From NCBI GenBank assembly GCA_036346225.1, contig JARFIW010000115.1, forward strand, positions 2,889,001 through 2,953,000: 64,000 nucleotides of DNA. Direction: 5' to 3'. The notes under the pieces were generated by a model. That model worked only from the letters and a program-made list of their open reading frames with translations, did no database searches and had not been told where the DNA came from. A program made the translations under genes and the position numbers. Below, in pieces: positions 1 to 13,000 of the stretch. The DNA is from Platerodrilus igneus. Its lineage: Eukaryota > Arthropoda > Insecta > Coleoptera > Lycidae. The first letter of the stretch is position 1, and each line of letters opens with the position of its first letter.

Positions 1-585
1 TTCCATTTAGACAAAAAAAGCTTAAAATAAGCTCCACTAGTTTGGAATTAATAAATTAACCAGCCTTTGAAGAATTTATGGATGTTATTCTAGACAGAAA
101 AGGCAAAGAAAAGCTTTACTAGTTTGGAATCAATCAATTAATAACTTTTTTGCGTAGTTTATGGATTGCATTTTATACTAAAAAAGCCAAAAAAAGCTTT
201 ATTTGTTTGGAATTAATAAATTGTTGTATAATTTATGGATTTTATTTTAGACAAAAAACAGGTCATAAATACTTTATTAGTTTGGGATTAATAAATTAAC
301 AATTTTTACATAATTTATGGATTACATTTTAGACAAAAATCGCAAAATAAGCTTCAGTTTGAAATTTATAAGTTAGCCATCTTTTGCAGAATTCATGGAT
401 TTTATTTTAGACATAATTGATGGAATCTATTTTAGACAAAAAGGTCAAAATAAATTTTCTTAGTTTGGAATTATTAAACACGTGATCTTTGGATAATTTA
501 CGGATTCTGTTTTATTAATTTTCAAAAATTCTCGTTTTTTTTTTTAAGGTTAAAGTTTTTAGTGCAAGCTATGTTTTAAAATAAT
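1..585. repeat. AT-rich ~80-bp tandem repeat, diverged arm of the intronic satellite
   Basis: About seven degenerate units, recognisable by a recurring 'atttatggattttattttag' block followed by lysine-codon-like A runs and 'gtttggaattaataaatta'. The words gtttggaat and ttctattt-like blocks link it to the satellite at 1.85-17.56 kb, but the units here are longer and more diverged. It lies 3' of the last visible kazrin exon, so it is probably inside the next intron of that gene, which continues beyond the left edge of the window. Confidence 0.8.
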
Positions 586-926
586 ATACAGCTATCGGAT
601 TTTTCAAAGTAGCGCAGCTAATGTCAACTCTAGCTCCAGTTTCGCATGAACCAATCACACGTTAAGATTGATCGAATGTCAATCGAATGACCAAAAGTTG
701 GCACAACAAAAATGAACAGCCTCACTGGCCTGCCTCTTTAATCATCATACAATTAACCTTGTTTCTATTCTGGAGGACGTCACCAAATTACTTGATTACA
801 TACACATCAATTTACACAAATAATCTAAATTATTTTATATAATAAAGGCAGCGAAAATGGTTTCATCGATTGTGTTTAGATGGCGCAAGTGTATGCGATT
901 CCTCCATTTGACAAAATATAACGTAC
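586..926 (-). other. Non-repetitive intron sequence after kazrin exon 927-1071
   Basis: The donor GTACGT at 921-926 (read on the minus strand) opens this intron. The stretch is single-copy within the window. I looked on the minus strand for the kazrin C-terminal tail and found no convincing acceptor plus open frame, so the last exon probably lies outside the window. Confidence 0.5.
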
Positions 927-1071
927 CTAGCTGGTAAAACCAAACCTTCCAATTCCGCCGTTAGGTGTCGCCTTATTATATTTTTACTAGCAGGAATTCC
1001 GAGCGCTGTCGCCATCGTATCGCCATTAAACGACGGTTCTAGAACCACAAGTCCCCCATGAACGCCGCTAT
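927..1071 (-). CDS. KAZN: Kazrin exon 10: C-terminal half of SAM3
   Basis: The exon opens after TCGTTTCAG (acceptor AG at 1072-1073) and completes the split codon of the previous exon to give D-SGVHGGLVVLEPSFN. It then reads DTMATALGIPASKNIIRRHL, the hallmark end of the third SAM domain in kazrin and liprins, and closes at ...LPA-AG before the donor GTACGT. It ends in phase 2, so at least one more coding exon follows. 145 nt. Confidence 0.92.
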
Positions 1072-4000
1072 CTGAAACGATTAGTGTTGTTTTGCATGGG
1101 CGGTGGTTCTCGTATACGCACCTTTTAGGTTATCTGCATATTCGCCTAGATCTATGTTTCGAGCCCAACGTATGAATCGCTGATTCGTCCAGACTAAGGG
1201 ATCTGCGTCGACGTTTTCGCATTGGTGACGGCGTACAGCTAGAGCCTGTCGATCGTACTTCATTATTCGGAGGAGGTGGATTCCATGGACAACGGAAGCT
1301 TGGTGGAATTTTCTAGTAACGCCTAAAAATTTTTCAAGCTCCTTTTTGCTTAAATGCTCGAGCATTCTTGCATCGACTAGGTTTGCGGCAAAGCTTTCGG
1401 AGTACTGAAAATATAAGTAATTAGAGCGCATGTGCGTCGCTATTATTTATTTAAGCAACAGTGTGATTTCTAGATCACTTAAAATTTACAAAAATTAGAA
1501 AAACACGGTTTTCACTAAGTACCTATAAATGTAACGTTAAAAATTATTCCAAGCACCACAATCTTTGGCAGCGCTAGCTGTGTAAAAAACAATTTAAAAA
1601 CAGTCAGAGCAAGAAGTTTGCCTAAGCCCAAATACAAATTAAAGGGCGACATCTTAATTTAAAAAAAATTTAGATCAAACCAAAGGAATTTTGATGATTT
1701 AATTTTGATTCGTCTAACGGAAAAATGCAAGCCAATTTTTCCCCAATGATTGAGTCAAATAAAACCAACAAAATTTGTTTAAAGTGCAAAATTAAATCCA
1801 AATTTTTTCCAAAAACCCAGTGAAATTGTCATTTGGGGGTTGTAAGGTTTTTTACAAAATTTATTGGTTTTATTGAAAAAGAACATCCATTGAAATTTTA
1901 TTGGTTTGGGATCAACAATTTTTTGTTTTTTGGAAAATTTACTTGTTCTATTTGAGAAGAGACCGCGAGAAATTTTCTTCGTTTGGAATCAACAATTTTT
2001 TTTTAAGTAAAATTTATCGTATCTATTTGAGAAGAAATCGAAAAAAATTATATTCACTTGGATTCGACAATAATTTTTTTTTTACAAAATTCTCAGTTCT
2101 ATTTTAGAAGAGATCAAAAGAAACTTTATTCGTTTGGAATCAAGAAATATTTTTTTAAGTAAAATTTATTGTTCTGTTTGGGAAGAGAAAGCAAAGAATT
2201 TTATTCGTTTAGAACAACAAACGATTTTTTTATAAAATTTATTTGTTTTATTTGAGAAGAGATTACGAAAAAATTCATTTGTTTGGAATCAAAAAAATAT
2301 CCTTTTTATAAAATTTATTAATTCTATTTGAGAAAAGATCGAGAAAAATTGTATTCGTTTTGGAATGGAAAAGTATTTCTTTTTATAAAATTAATTAATT
2401 CTATTTGAGAAGAGATCGCAAGTAATTTAATTTCTTTAAAACCAACAAATATTTTTTTGTCAAATTTATTGGTTTATTTGGGAAGAGAAAACAAAAAATT
2501 GTATTCGTTTGGAACCAACAAACAATTTTTTTTATCAAATTTATTGGTTCTATTTGAGAAGAGGTCCCGAAAAATTTTATTTGTTTGGAATCAAAAAATA
2601 TTTCTTTTTGTAAAATTAATTGATTCTATTCGAAAAAAGACCGGGAGAAGGAATTTTATTCTTTTGGAACCAACAAATAATTTTTTTTTGTAAAATTTAT
2701 TGGTTCTATTTAAAAAGAAAACGAGAGAAATTTTATTCGTTTGGAATCAACAAATATTTTTTTAAGTTAAATTTATTGGTTTATTTGGGAAGAGAAAGCA
2801 AAAAATTTCATTCGTTTGGAACCACCAAACAATTTTTTTTATAAAATTTATTAGTTCTATTTGAGAAAAGGTCTAGAAAAATTTTATTCGTTTGAAATAA
2901 AAAAAAAAATTCTTTTTGTACAATTTATTTATTCTATTTGAGAAGAGATCGCGAGAAATTTCCTCTCTTCGAAATCAACAAATATTTTTTTTGTAAAATT
3001 GATTGGTTGTATTTCAGAAGAAATCAAGACAATTTTAATTCGTTTGGAATCATCAAATATTTTTTTAAGTTAAATTTATTGGTTTATTTGGGAAGAGAAA
3101 GTAAAAAATTTTTATTCGTATTTTTTTTGTAAAATTTATCGTTTCTATTTGAGAAGAAATCGAGAAAAACTTCATTCGCTTTCTATTCAATGATAATAAT
3201 TTTTTTTACAAAATTATCAGTTCTATTTGAGAAGAGACCGCGAGAAATTTTATTCGTTTGGAACCAACAAATAATTTTTCCTTTGGTAAAATTTATTGGT
3301 TCTATTTGAAAAAAAGTTGAGAGAAATTTTATTCGTTTGGAATCAACAATTTTTTTTAAGTAAAATTTATTGGTATATTTGGGAAGAGACCGCAAGAAAT
3401 TTTATTCGTTTGGAACTAACAAATAATTTTTTTGAAGATTTATTGGTTCTATTTGAAAAGAAATTGCTACAAATTTTATTTGTGTTTCGGTTCAACAAAT
3501 GATTTTTTTTATAAAATTATAGCTTGCATTTGTAGAAAAGATCGACAAAATTTTATTCATCTCGATTCAACAACTACTTTCTTTTGTAAAATTTGAAAAG
3601 AGATCGAGAGGAATTTTATTTGTTTGGAATCAAAAAATATTTCTCTTTATAAAATTTATTAATTCTATTTGAAAAGAGATCACGAGAAATTTCCTTTCTT
3701 TGAAATCAACAAATATTTTTTTTTCAAAATTTATTGGTTGTATTTCAGAAGAAATCAAGACAAATTTTATTCGTTTGGAATCAACAAATATTTTTTAAGT
3801 AAAATTTATTCGTTTATTTGGGAAGAAAACGCAAGAAATTTTATTCATTTGGAATCAAGAAATATTTTTTTAAGTAAAATTTGTTGGTTTATTTGGGAAG
3901 AGAAAGCAAAACATTTGATTCATTTGAAACCAACAAACAATTTCTTTTATAAAGTTTGTTGGTTCTACTTGAGAAAAGATCGCAAAAAAATTTATTCGTT

Positions 4001-7000
4001 TGGAATCAAAAAAATATTTCCTTTTGTAAAATTTATCTATTCTATTTGAGAAGAGGTCGAGAAGAATTTTATTCGTTTTTGAATCAAAAAATAAATTTTT
4101 ATATAAAATTTATTAATTCTATTTGAGAAGAGATGACGAGAAATTTCATTTCTTTGAAATCAACAAATATTTTTTTTGTAAAATTTATTGGTTTTATTTT
4201 AGAAGAGATTAAGCGAAATTCTATACGTTTGGAATCAACAAGTATTTTTTGAAGTAAAATTTATTGATTTATTTGGGAAGAGAACGCAAACAATTTTATT
4301 TGTTTGAAACCTACAAACAATTCTTTTTTATAAAATTTATTGCATCTATTTGAGAAGAGGTCGAGAAAAATTTTATTCGTTTGGAATCAAAAAAAAATAT
4401 TTCTTTTTGTAAAATTTATTGATTCTATTTGAGAAGAGACCGCAATAAATTTTATTTGTTTGGAACCTATAAATAATTTTTTTGAAGATTTATTGCTTCT
4501 GTTTGAGAAGAGGTTGAAAACAATTTTATTTGTTTCGTTTCAACATTTTTTTTTAAATTATAGCTTTTATTTGTTGTAGAGATCGACAGAAAGTTTATTC
4601 ACTTTGATTCAACAACTACTTTCTTTTGTAAAATTTAAGAAGAGTTCAAGAGAAATTTTATTCGTTTCGATTCAACAAATTTTTTTTGTAAAATTTATTG
4701 GTTCAGTTGAGAAGAGAGCGACACGTATTTTATTTGTTTCGAATCAACAAATAATTCTTTTTGTAAAATTATCGGATCTATTTGAGAAAAGAATGAAAGA
4801 AATTTTATTCGATTCGAATCAACAAATAGTTTTTTTTCGTAAAATTATTGGTTCTACTTGAGATGAGATTGAGAGGAATTTTTTTTGTTTGAAATCCACA
4901 AATATTTTTTTGTAAAATTTTTTGGCTCTATTTGAAAAGAGTTCGGGAGAAATTTTATTCTTTTCGATTCGACAATTTTTTTTTTAAATTTAACAATTAT
5001 ATTTGGGAAGAGTTGTCAGAAACATTATTCGTTTGGAATCAACAAAAATTTTTTTAAATTTTATTGGCTCTATTTGAAAACAGATCGAGAGAAATTCTAT
5101 TTGTTTGGTATAAACAAATCATCTTTTTTCTCTTGTATAATTATCGGTTCTATTTGAGAAGAGATTGAAAAAGTTTTTTATTCGTTTCGATTGATCAAAT
5201 AATTTTTTAAATTATCGGTTTTATATGAGAAGAGATCGAGAAAAATATTATTCGTTTCGATTCAACAAATAATTTATTGGTTTCTTTTTGAAGAAGAAAT
5301 CGATAGAATTTTTATTCGTTTAGATTCAACAAATATTTTTTTGTAAAATTTATTGGTTCTGTTTGAAAAGAGAGCGACACACATTTTATTCGTTTGGAAT
5401 CCACAAATGATTTTTTGTTTTGTAAAATTATCGGTTCTACTTGAAAAGAGATCGAGATAAATATTATTCGTTTGGATTCAACAAATAATTTATTGGTTTT
5501 ATATGAGAAGAAATCGAAAGAAATTTTATTCGTTTAAAATCAACAATTATTATTATTATTATTATTATTTGTAAAATTAAAGTTCGAGATCGAGACCGAA
5601 AAAAATTTTATTCGTTTCGAATCCACAAATTTTTTTAAAGAATTTATCAATTCTATTTGGGAAGATAGTCAGAAACTTTAATCGTTTGGAATCAACAAAT
5701 ATTTTTAAAATTTTATTGGTTCTATTTGAGAAGAGATCGAGAAAGATTTTATTCGTTTCGATTCATTAAATAATTTTTCTTTAAATTATCGGTTCTATTT
5801 GAGAAGAAATCGAGAGAACTTTTATTCGCTTCGATTCAACAATAATTTTTTTACAAAATTATCGGTTCTATTTGAGAAGAGATCAAGAGGAATTTTGTTC
5901 GTTTGGAATCAAGAAATATTTTTTTAAGTAAAATTTATTAGTTTATTTGGGAAAAGAAAGCAAAAAACTTTTTTCGTTTAGAACCAACAAACGATTTTTT
6001 TTATAAAATTTATTGGTGTAACGCCGTCATGCAGTGTTGTGTGCCTCGTCTCGCTATCACGTCCTCCTGGCACTATCAGTTGTCCATAGCGCGCCGTAGT
6101 GTGTACATCGTAGAGCTCGCGAACCTGTATCGAAACCGATATAATATATTGTGTGCTTATTTTGGTTTTATTATTAAATGTTTACTCATTTGTATTGCAT
6201 AAATCTCTATGTTTTACTTCTAACCTCATTAAAAGAACCCTAACGACGGAATACACCACCCACCATCCGTCACATTGGTTCTATTTGAAAAGAGATTGCG
6301 AAAAAATTTATTTGTTTGGAATCTAAAAAATATCTGTTTTTGTAAAATTTACTGATTCTATTTGAGAAGAAATTTGAAATAAAAAAATATTTCTTTTTAT
6401 GAAATTTATTAATTCTGTTTGAGAAGAAATCGTGAGAAATTTTATTTCTTTGAAATAAAAAGATATTTTTTTTGTAAAATTTATTGGTTGTATTTCAAAA
6501 GAAATCAAGACAAATTTTATTCGTTTGGAATCAACAAATATTTTTTAAGTTAAATTTATTGGTTTATTTAGGAAGAGAAAGCAAAAAATTTTATTCGATT
6601 GGAACTAATAAACATTTTTTTAAAATAAATTATTGGTTCTATTTGAGAAGAGATCGCGAAAAAATTTATTCGTTTGAAATCAAAAAATATTTTTAATTGT
6701 AAAATCTGCTGATTTCATTTAAAAACATGAGAAGAATTTTGTTCGTTTGGAATAAAAAAAATATTTCTTATTAGAAAATTTATTAATTCTATTTGAGAAA
6801 ATATCGCGAGAAATTTTATACATTTCGAATCAACAAATAATTCTTTTTAGAAAATTATCGGTTCTTTGAAATCGACAAATATATTTTTTTGTAAAATTTA
6901 CTGGTTTTATTTCAGAAGAGATCAAGAGAAATTTTATTCGTTTGGAATCAACAAATATTTTTTTAAGCAAAATTTATTGGTATATTTGGGAGGAGAACGC

Positions 7001-10000
7001 AAGAAATTTTATTCGTTTTGAACCAACAAATAATTTTTTAATGAAATTTAGCGGTTCTATCTGAGAAGTCGAGAAAAATTTTATTCGTTTGGAATAAAAA
7101 ATTTTTTGTAAAATTTCTTTTTGTAAAATTTATTAATTCGATTTGAGAAAATATCGAGAGAAATTTTATACATTTCGAATCAACAAATAATTCTTTTTAG
7201 AAAATTATCGGTTCTATTTGAGAAAAGAGAGATTGTCAGAAAATATATTTACTTCGATTGTACAACTACTTTCTTTTGTAAAATTTGATAAGAGATCAAG
7301 AAAAATTTTATTCGTTTCGAATCAACAAATACTTTTTTTGTAAAGTTTTTCGTATATTTGCGAAGCACTCAGGGAAATGTTATCGTTTCGATTTAACAAA
7401 TAATTTATTTTTGTAAAATTATCGGTTTTATTTGAGAAGAGATCGAGAGAAATTTTATTCGTTTCGAATCAACCAATAATTCTTTTTAGAAAATTATCGG
7501 CTCTATTTAAGAAGAGATTGTCAGAAAAATTAATTGACCCGATTCAACAAATACTTTCTTTTGTAAAATTATCGGTTCTATTTGAGAAGAGATCAAAAAA
7601 ATTGTTAATTGTTTCGGTTCAACCAATACTTATTTTGTAAAATTTATTGGTACTATTTGAGAAAAGATGGAGAAAATATTAATCGTTTCGAATAAACAAA
7701 TAATTTTCTTTCTTTTGTAAAATTAACGGTTCTATTTGAGAAAAATACTCGTTTCGATTCAACAAAAAATTTATTGGTTTTATTTGAGAAGAAATCGATT
7801 GAAATTTTATTCATTTCGATTCAACAAATTTTTTTTTGTAAAATTTATTGGTTCTGTTTGAAAAGAGAGTAACACACATTTTATTCGTTTCGAATCAACA
7901 AATAATTTTTTTATATTTATCGTTTCTATTTGATAAAAGATTGAGAACAAATTGTTTGGAGTCGACAAATATTTTTTTAATGTATTGGTTCTGAGAAGAG
8001 ATCCAGAGAAATTTTTTTCGTTTCGATTCAACAAATAATTTTTTTTATACAATTGGAGGTTCTATTTGGAAAGAGATCGAAGGAAATTTTATTCGTTTCG
8101 AATCAACAATTTTTTTTTAAATTTATCAATTTTATTTGGGATGAGATTGTCAGATACCATATTCGGTTCGAATTAACAAATAATATTCTTTTTAATTTTA
8201 TTGGTTCTATTTGAGAAGTGATGAGGAAGATTTTAATCGTTTGGAATCAACAAATAATTTTTTTCTTTTGTAAAATTATCGGTTCTATTTGGGAAGAGAT
8301 GAAGAAAAATATTATTCGTTTCGATTCAACAAATAATTTATCGGTTTTACATGAAAAGGCATCGAAAAAAATTTTAAACGTTTTGATTCAAAATTTTTTT
8401 TTATATAAAATTTATTGGTTCTGTTTGAGAAGAGAGCGACATGCATTTTATTCATTTGGAACTAACAAATATTTTTTAAGTTAAATTTATTGATTTATTT
8501 GGGAAAAGAATGCAAGAAGTTTTGTTCGTTTGGAATTAACAAAGGTTTTTTTAAGTTAAATTTATTGGTTTATTTAGGAAAATAAAGCAAAAAATTTTAT
8601 TCATTTGGAACCAACAATCAATTTTTTTTTATAAAATTTATTGGTTGTATTTGGGAAGAGATCGCGAACGTATTCGTTTAGAATCAAAACAATATTTCTT
8701 TTTGTAAAATTTATTGATTCTATTCGATATGAGATCGCCAGAAATTTAATTTGTTTGGAACCAACAAATAATTTTTCCATTTGTAAAATTTGTTGGTTCT
8801 ATTTGAAAAGAAATCGAAAGACATTTTATTCGTTTGGAATCAACAAATATTTTTTAAGTAAAATTTATTTGTTTATTCGGGGAGAAAAGACAAAAATTTT
8901 ATTCGTTTCGAACCAACAATTATTTTTTATAAAATTTATTGGTTCTATTTGAGAAAAAGTGTCGAAAAAATTTATTTGTTTGATTAAATTTATTGGTTTA
9001 TTTGGAAAGAGAACGCAAGAAATTTTATTCGTTTGGGACAAACAAATAATTTTTTTTAATGAAATGGAACGGATCTATCTGAAAAGTCGAGAAAAGTTTT
9101 GTTCGTTTGGAATCAAACAATATTTTATTTTGTAAAATTTATTAAATTTAAGAAGAGGCCGCGAGAAATTTTATTTGTTCGGAACCAACAAATAATTTTT
9201 CTTTTTGTAAAATTTATTGGTTCTATTTGAAAAGAGATCGAGAGAAATTTTATTCGTTTGGAATCAACAATTTCTTTTAAGTAAAATTTATTGTTTTTTT
9301 TGGGAAGAGACCGCAAGAAATTTTATTCGTTTAAAACCAACAAATAATTTTTTTGAAGATTTATTGGTTCTATTTGAGAAGTTGAAAAAAATTTTATTCA
9401 TTTTGTTTCAACAAATAATTTTTTTATAGAATTATAGCTTGTATTTGTGGAACAGATCGACAGAAATTTTATTCGCTTCGATTTAATAAGTACTTTCTTT
9501 TGTAATATTTGAGTAGAGATCGAGTGAAATTTTATTCGTTTCGAATTAGCAAATATTTTTTTGGTGAAATTTATTGTTTATTTTTGCGAAGCAATCGAGA
9601 GACATTTTATCGTTTCGATTAAACAAATAATTTTTTTGTAAAATTATTGGTTTTATTTGATAAGAGATCGAGAAAAATTTTATTCGCTTAAAATCAACAA
9701 TTTTTTATCTTTGGAAAGAGTTCTGGAGAAATTTTACATGTTTGGAATTAACAAATGATCCTTTTTTGCAAAAATATAATCTTTCAGAAGAAACATCGAT
9801 AGAAATTTTATTACTTTGGCATTGGCAAATATTTTCTTTGTAAAATTTATTGGTTCTATTTGAGAAGATATCGAGAGAAGCTTTAATCGTTACGAATCAA
9901 TAAATAATTTTTTTTTCTTTTGTAAGATTATCGGTTATATTTGAGAAAGGATCGAGAAAAATATTATTCGTTTCGATTCAAGAAATAATTTATTGGTTTC

Positions 10001-13000
10001 ATTTGAGAAGAAATCGATAGAAATTTTATCGTTTCGATGCAACAAATATTTTTTTGTAAAATTTATCGGTTCTGTTTGGAACAAACAAACCATTTTTTTA
10101 TTTATAAAATTTATTGCTTCTATTTGAGAAGAGATCACGAAATATTTTATTTGTTTGGTTAAATTTATTGGTTTATTTGGGAAGAGAACATAAGAAATCT
10201 TAATCGTTTGCAACCAACAAATAATTTTTTTAATCAAATTTAACGGTTCTATCCAGAAGTCGAGAAAAATTTTATTCGTTTGGAATCACAAAAAATATTT
10301 CTTTTTGTAAAGTTTATTGATTCTATTTGTGAAGAGATCGCGAGAAATTTCATTTCCTTGAAATCAACAAATATTTTTTTAGTAAAATTTATTGGTTTTA
10401 TTTCAAACGAGACCAAGAGAAAATTCATTCGTTTGGAATCAACATATACTTCCTTTTGTAAAATTTATTGCTTCTATTTGAAAAGAAATTGAGAGAAATT
10501 TTATTGGTTTGGAATCAACAATTTTTTAAGTAAAATTTACTGGTTTATTTGGGAAGAGACCGCAAGAAATTTTATTCGTTTGGAACCAACAAACAATTTT
10601 CTTTTATAAAATTTATTGGTCCTATTTAGGAAGAGGTCGCGAGAAATTTTATTTGTTCGGAATCAAAAAAAAATATTTCTTTTTGTAACATTTATTGATT
10701 CTATTTCTGAACAAACAGGTCGAGAAAAAGTCTATTCATTTGAAATCAAAAAATATTTCTTTCTGTCAAATTTATTGATGCTATTTGAGAAGGGATCGCG
10801 AAAAATTTTAGTTTTTTGAAATCAACAAATATCTTTTTGTAAAATTTATTGGTTTTCTTTCAGAATAAATCAAGACAAATTTTATTCGTTTGGAATCAAA
10901 AAATATTTTTTTAAGTGAAATTTATTGGCTTATTTGGGAAGAGAACCCACGAAATTTTATTCTTTGGAACCAACAAATAATTTTTCGTTTTTAAAATCTA
11001 TTGGTTCTACTTGAAAATAAATCATGAAATTTTATTCGTTTGGAATCAACAAATATCTTTTAAGTAAAATTATTGGTTTATTTGGGAAGAGAAAGCAAGA
11101 AATTTTATTCGTTTGGAACCGACAAATAATTTTTTTAAATTTATTTGTTCTGTTTGAGAAGAGATGGAAGAAATTTTATTCATTGGGAATCAACCAATCA
11201 TTTCTTTTTGAAAAATTTTAAAATTTTTTTGGAAAAAAAAATTTTTTACAAATTTTTTAAATTTGACTCCCGTCCACAACATTTTTGTTTTTAATTTTTA
11301 ATTTTACTAAACCAGACCCCCTGTTTAATAAAAATTTTTTGAAAAATTTAAATTTTTAAATTAAAAAAATTTTTAATTTATTTAAAAATTTTTTTAAAAA
11401 TTTTTTAAATTTGTTTAAAAAAAATTTTTTGAAAATTTTATAATTTGTTTTGAAAAAAATTTTTGAAAATTTTTAAAAATTGTTTAAAAATTTTTAAAAA
11501 ATTTTATAAATTTTAAAAAATTTTTTGAAAAAATTTTAAATTTATTTAAAAATTTTTAAAAATTTTAAATGTTTAAAATTTTTAAATTGTTTTTAAAATT
11601 TTTTGAAAATTTTAAAATTTGTTGGGAAAATTTTTTTACAAAATTTTAAATTGTAAAATTTTTTGAAAAATTTTAAATTTTAAATTTATTTAAAAATTTT
11701 TAAAAATTTTTAAATGTTTAAATAAATTTTATTTTTAAATTAAAAATTTTTTAAAATTTTAATTTTTTAGAATTTTTAAAATTTTTAAATGTTTTTAAAT
11801 TTTTTAACAATTTTTAAATGTTAATAAAATATCCTAAATTTTTAAATGTTTAAAAAATTATTTGTACATTTTAAATTTGTTAAAGAAATATTAAAAAATT
11901 TTTTTTAAATAGTTTAAAATTTAAAAATTTGTTTTTAAATAATTTTTTTAAATTTTTTAAATTTGTTTTAAAAATTTTTTAAAAATTTTTTTTTTTAATA
12001 AATTTGAATTTTTATGTACAATTTTTTTTAAAATTTTTATGGTTTGAAAGAATTTTTTAAATTTTTTTAATTATTTTTGGTCTGTATAAAATTTTTATTT
12101 TGTTTAGATTTATTGAAAAATTTTTTTTAAATGTTTGGAAAAATTTTTAAAATTGTTTAAAGAAAAATTTAATTTTAAATTTTTTAAATTTGTTTATTTT
12201 TTGAAAATTTTATAATTTTTTTGGAAAAAATTTTTTGATAAAGTTTTATAATTTGTTTTGAAAAAAAAATTTTTTGACAAATTTTTTAAATTTGTTTGGA
12301 ATTTAAAAATTTTTAAATTTTTCAATTATTTTGACAAAATTTTCTTAAATTTGTTTAAAAAAATTTTTTGAAAATTTTAAAATTTTTTTGGGAAAAAAAT
12401 TTTTTACAATTTTTTAAATTTGTTTAAAAAAAAATTTTTTAATTTGTTTTGAAACAAATTTTTTGGAAAAATTTTTTAAAGAGAAAAAATTTTTTGAAAA
12501 TTTTTTAAATTTAATTAAGCGAATTTTTTGACAAAATTTTTTTAAATTTGTTTAAAAATTTTTTGAAATTTTTAAAATTTTTTTGGACAAATTTTTTAAA
12601 CAAAATTTTTATTTGTTTATAAAATTTTTTTTTAAAATTTTATTTTGAAATTTTTTTAATTTTTATTAATTTTTTATAATTTTTGAATTTTTTTTAATTT
12701 TTAAAAATTTTTAAATTGTTTTTAAAAATTTTTAAAAATTTTTTGAATGAATTTTTGATAAACTTTTAAAAATTAAAAATTTTTTGTGAATTTTTAAATT
12801 TGTTTAATTATAAAAATTTTTTTTTTATGTTTAAGAAATTTTTAAAATTTGTTTTAAAAATTTTTAAATTTTAAATTGTTTGAAAAACTTTTTTAAATTT
12901 TTTAAATTTTTTTGTAATTTGTTTTGGAAAAATATTACACAAATTTTAAATTTAACGGTTCTATCCAGAAGTCGAGAAAAATTTTATTCGTTTGGAATCA

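Noticed and set aside
1901..10819. Many 60-126-codon K/F/N-rich frames (…LFVWNQQ…)
   Set aside because: Translations of the 75-bp satellite words; no splice or start evidence and similar frames occur on both strands.
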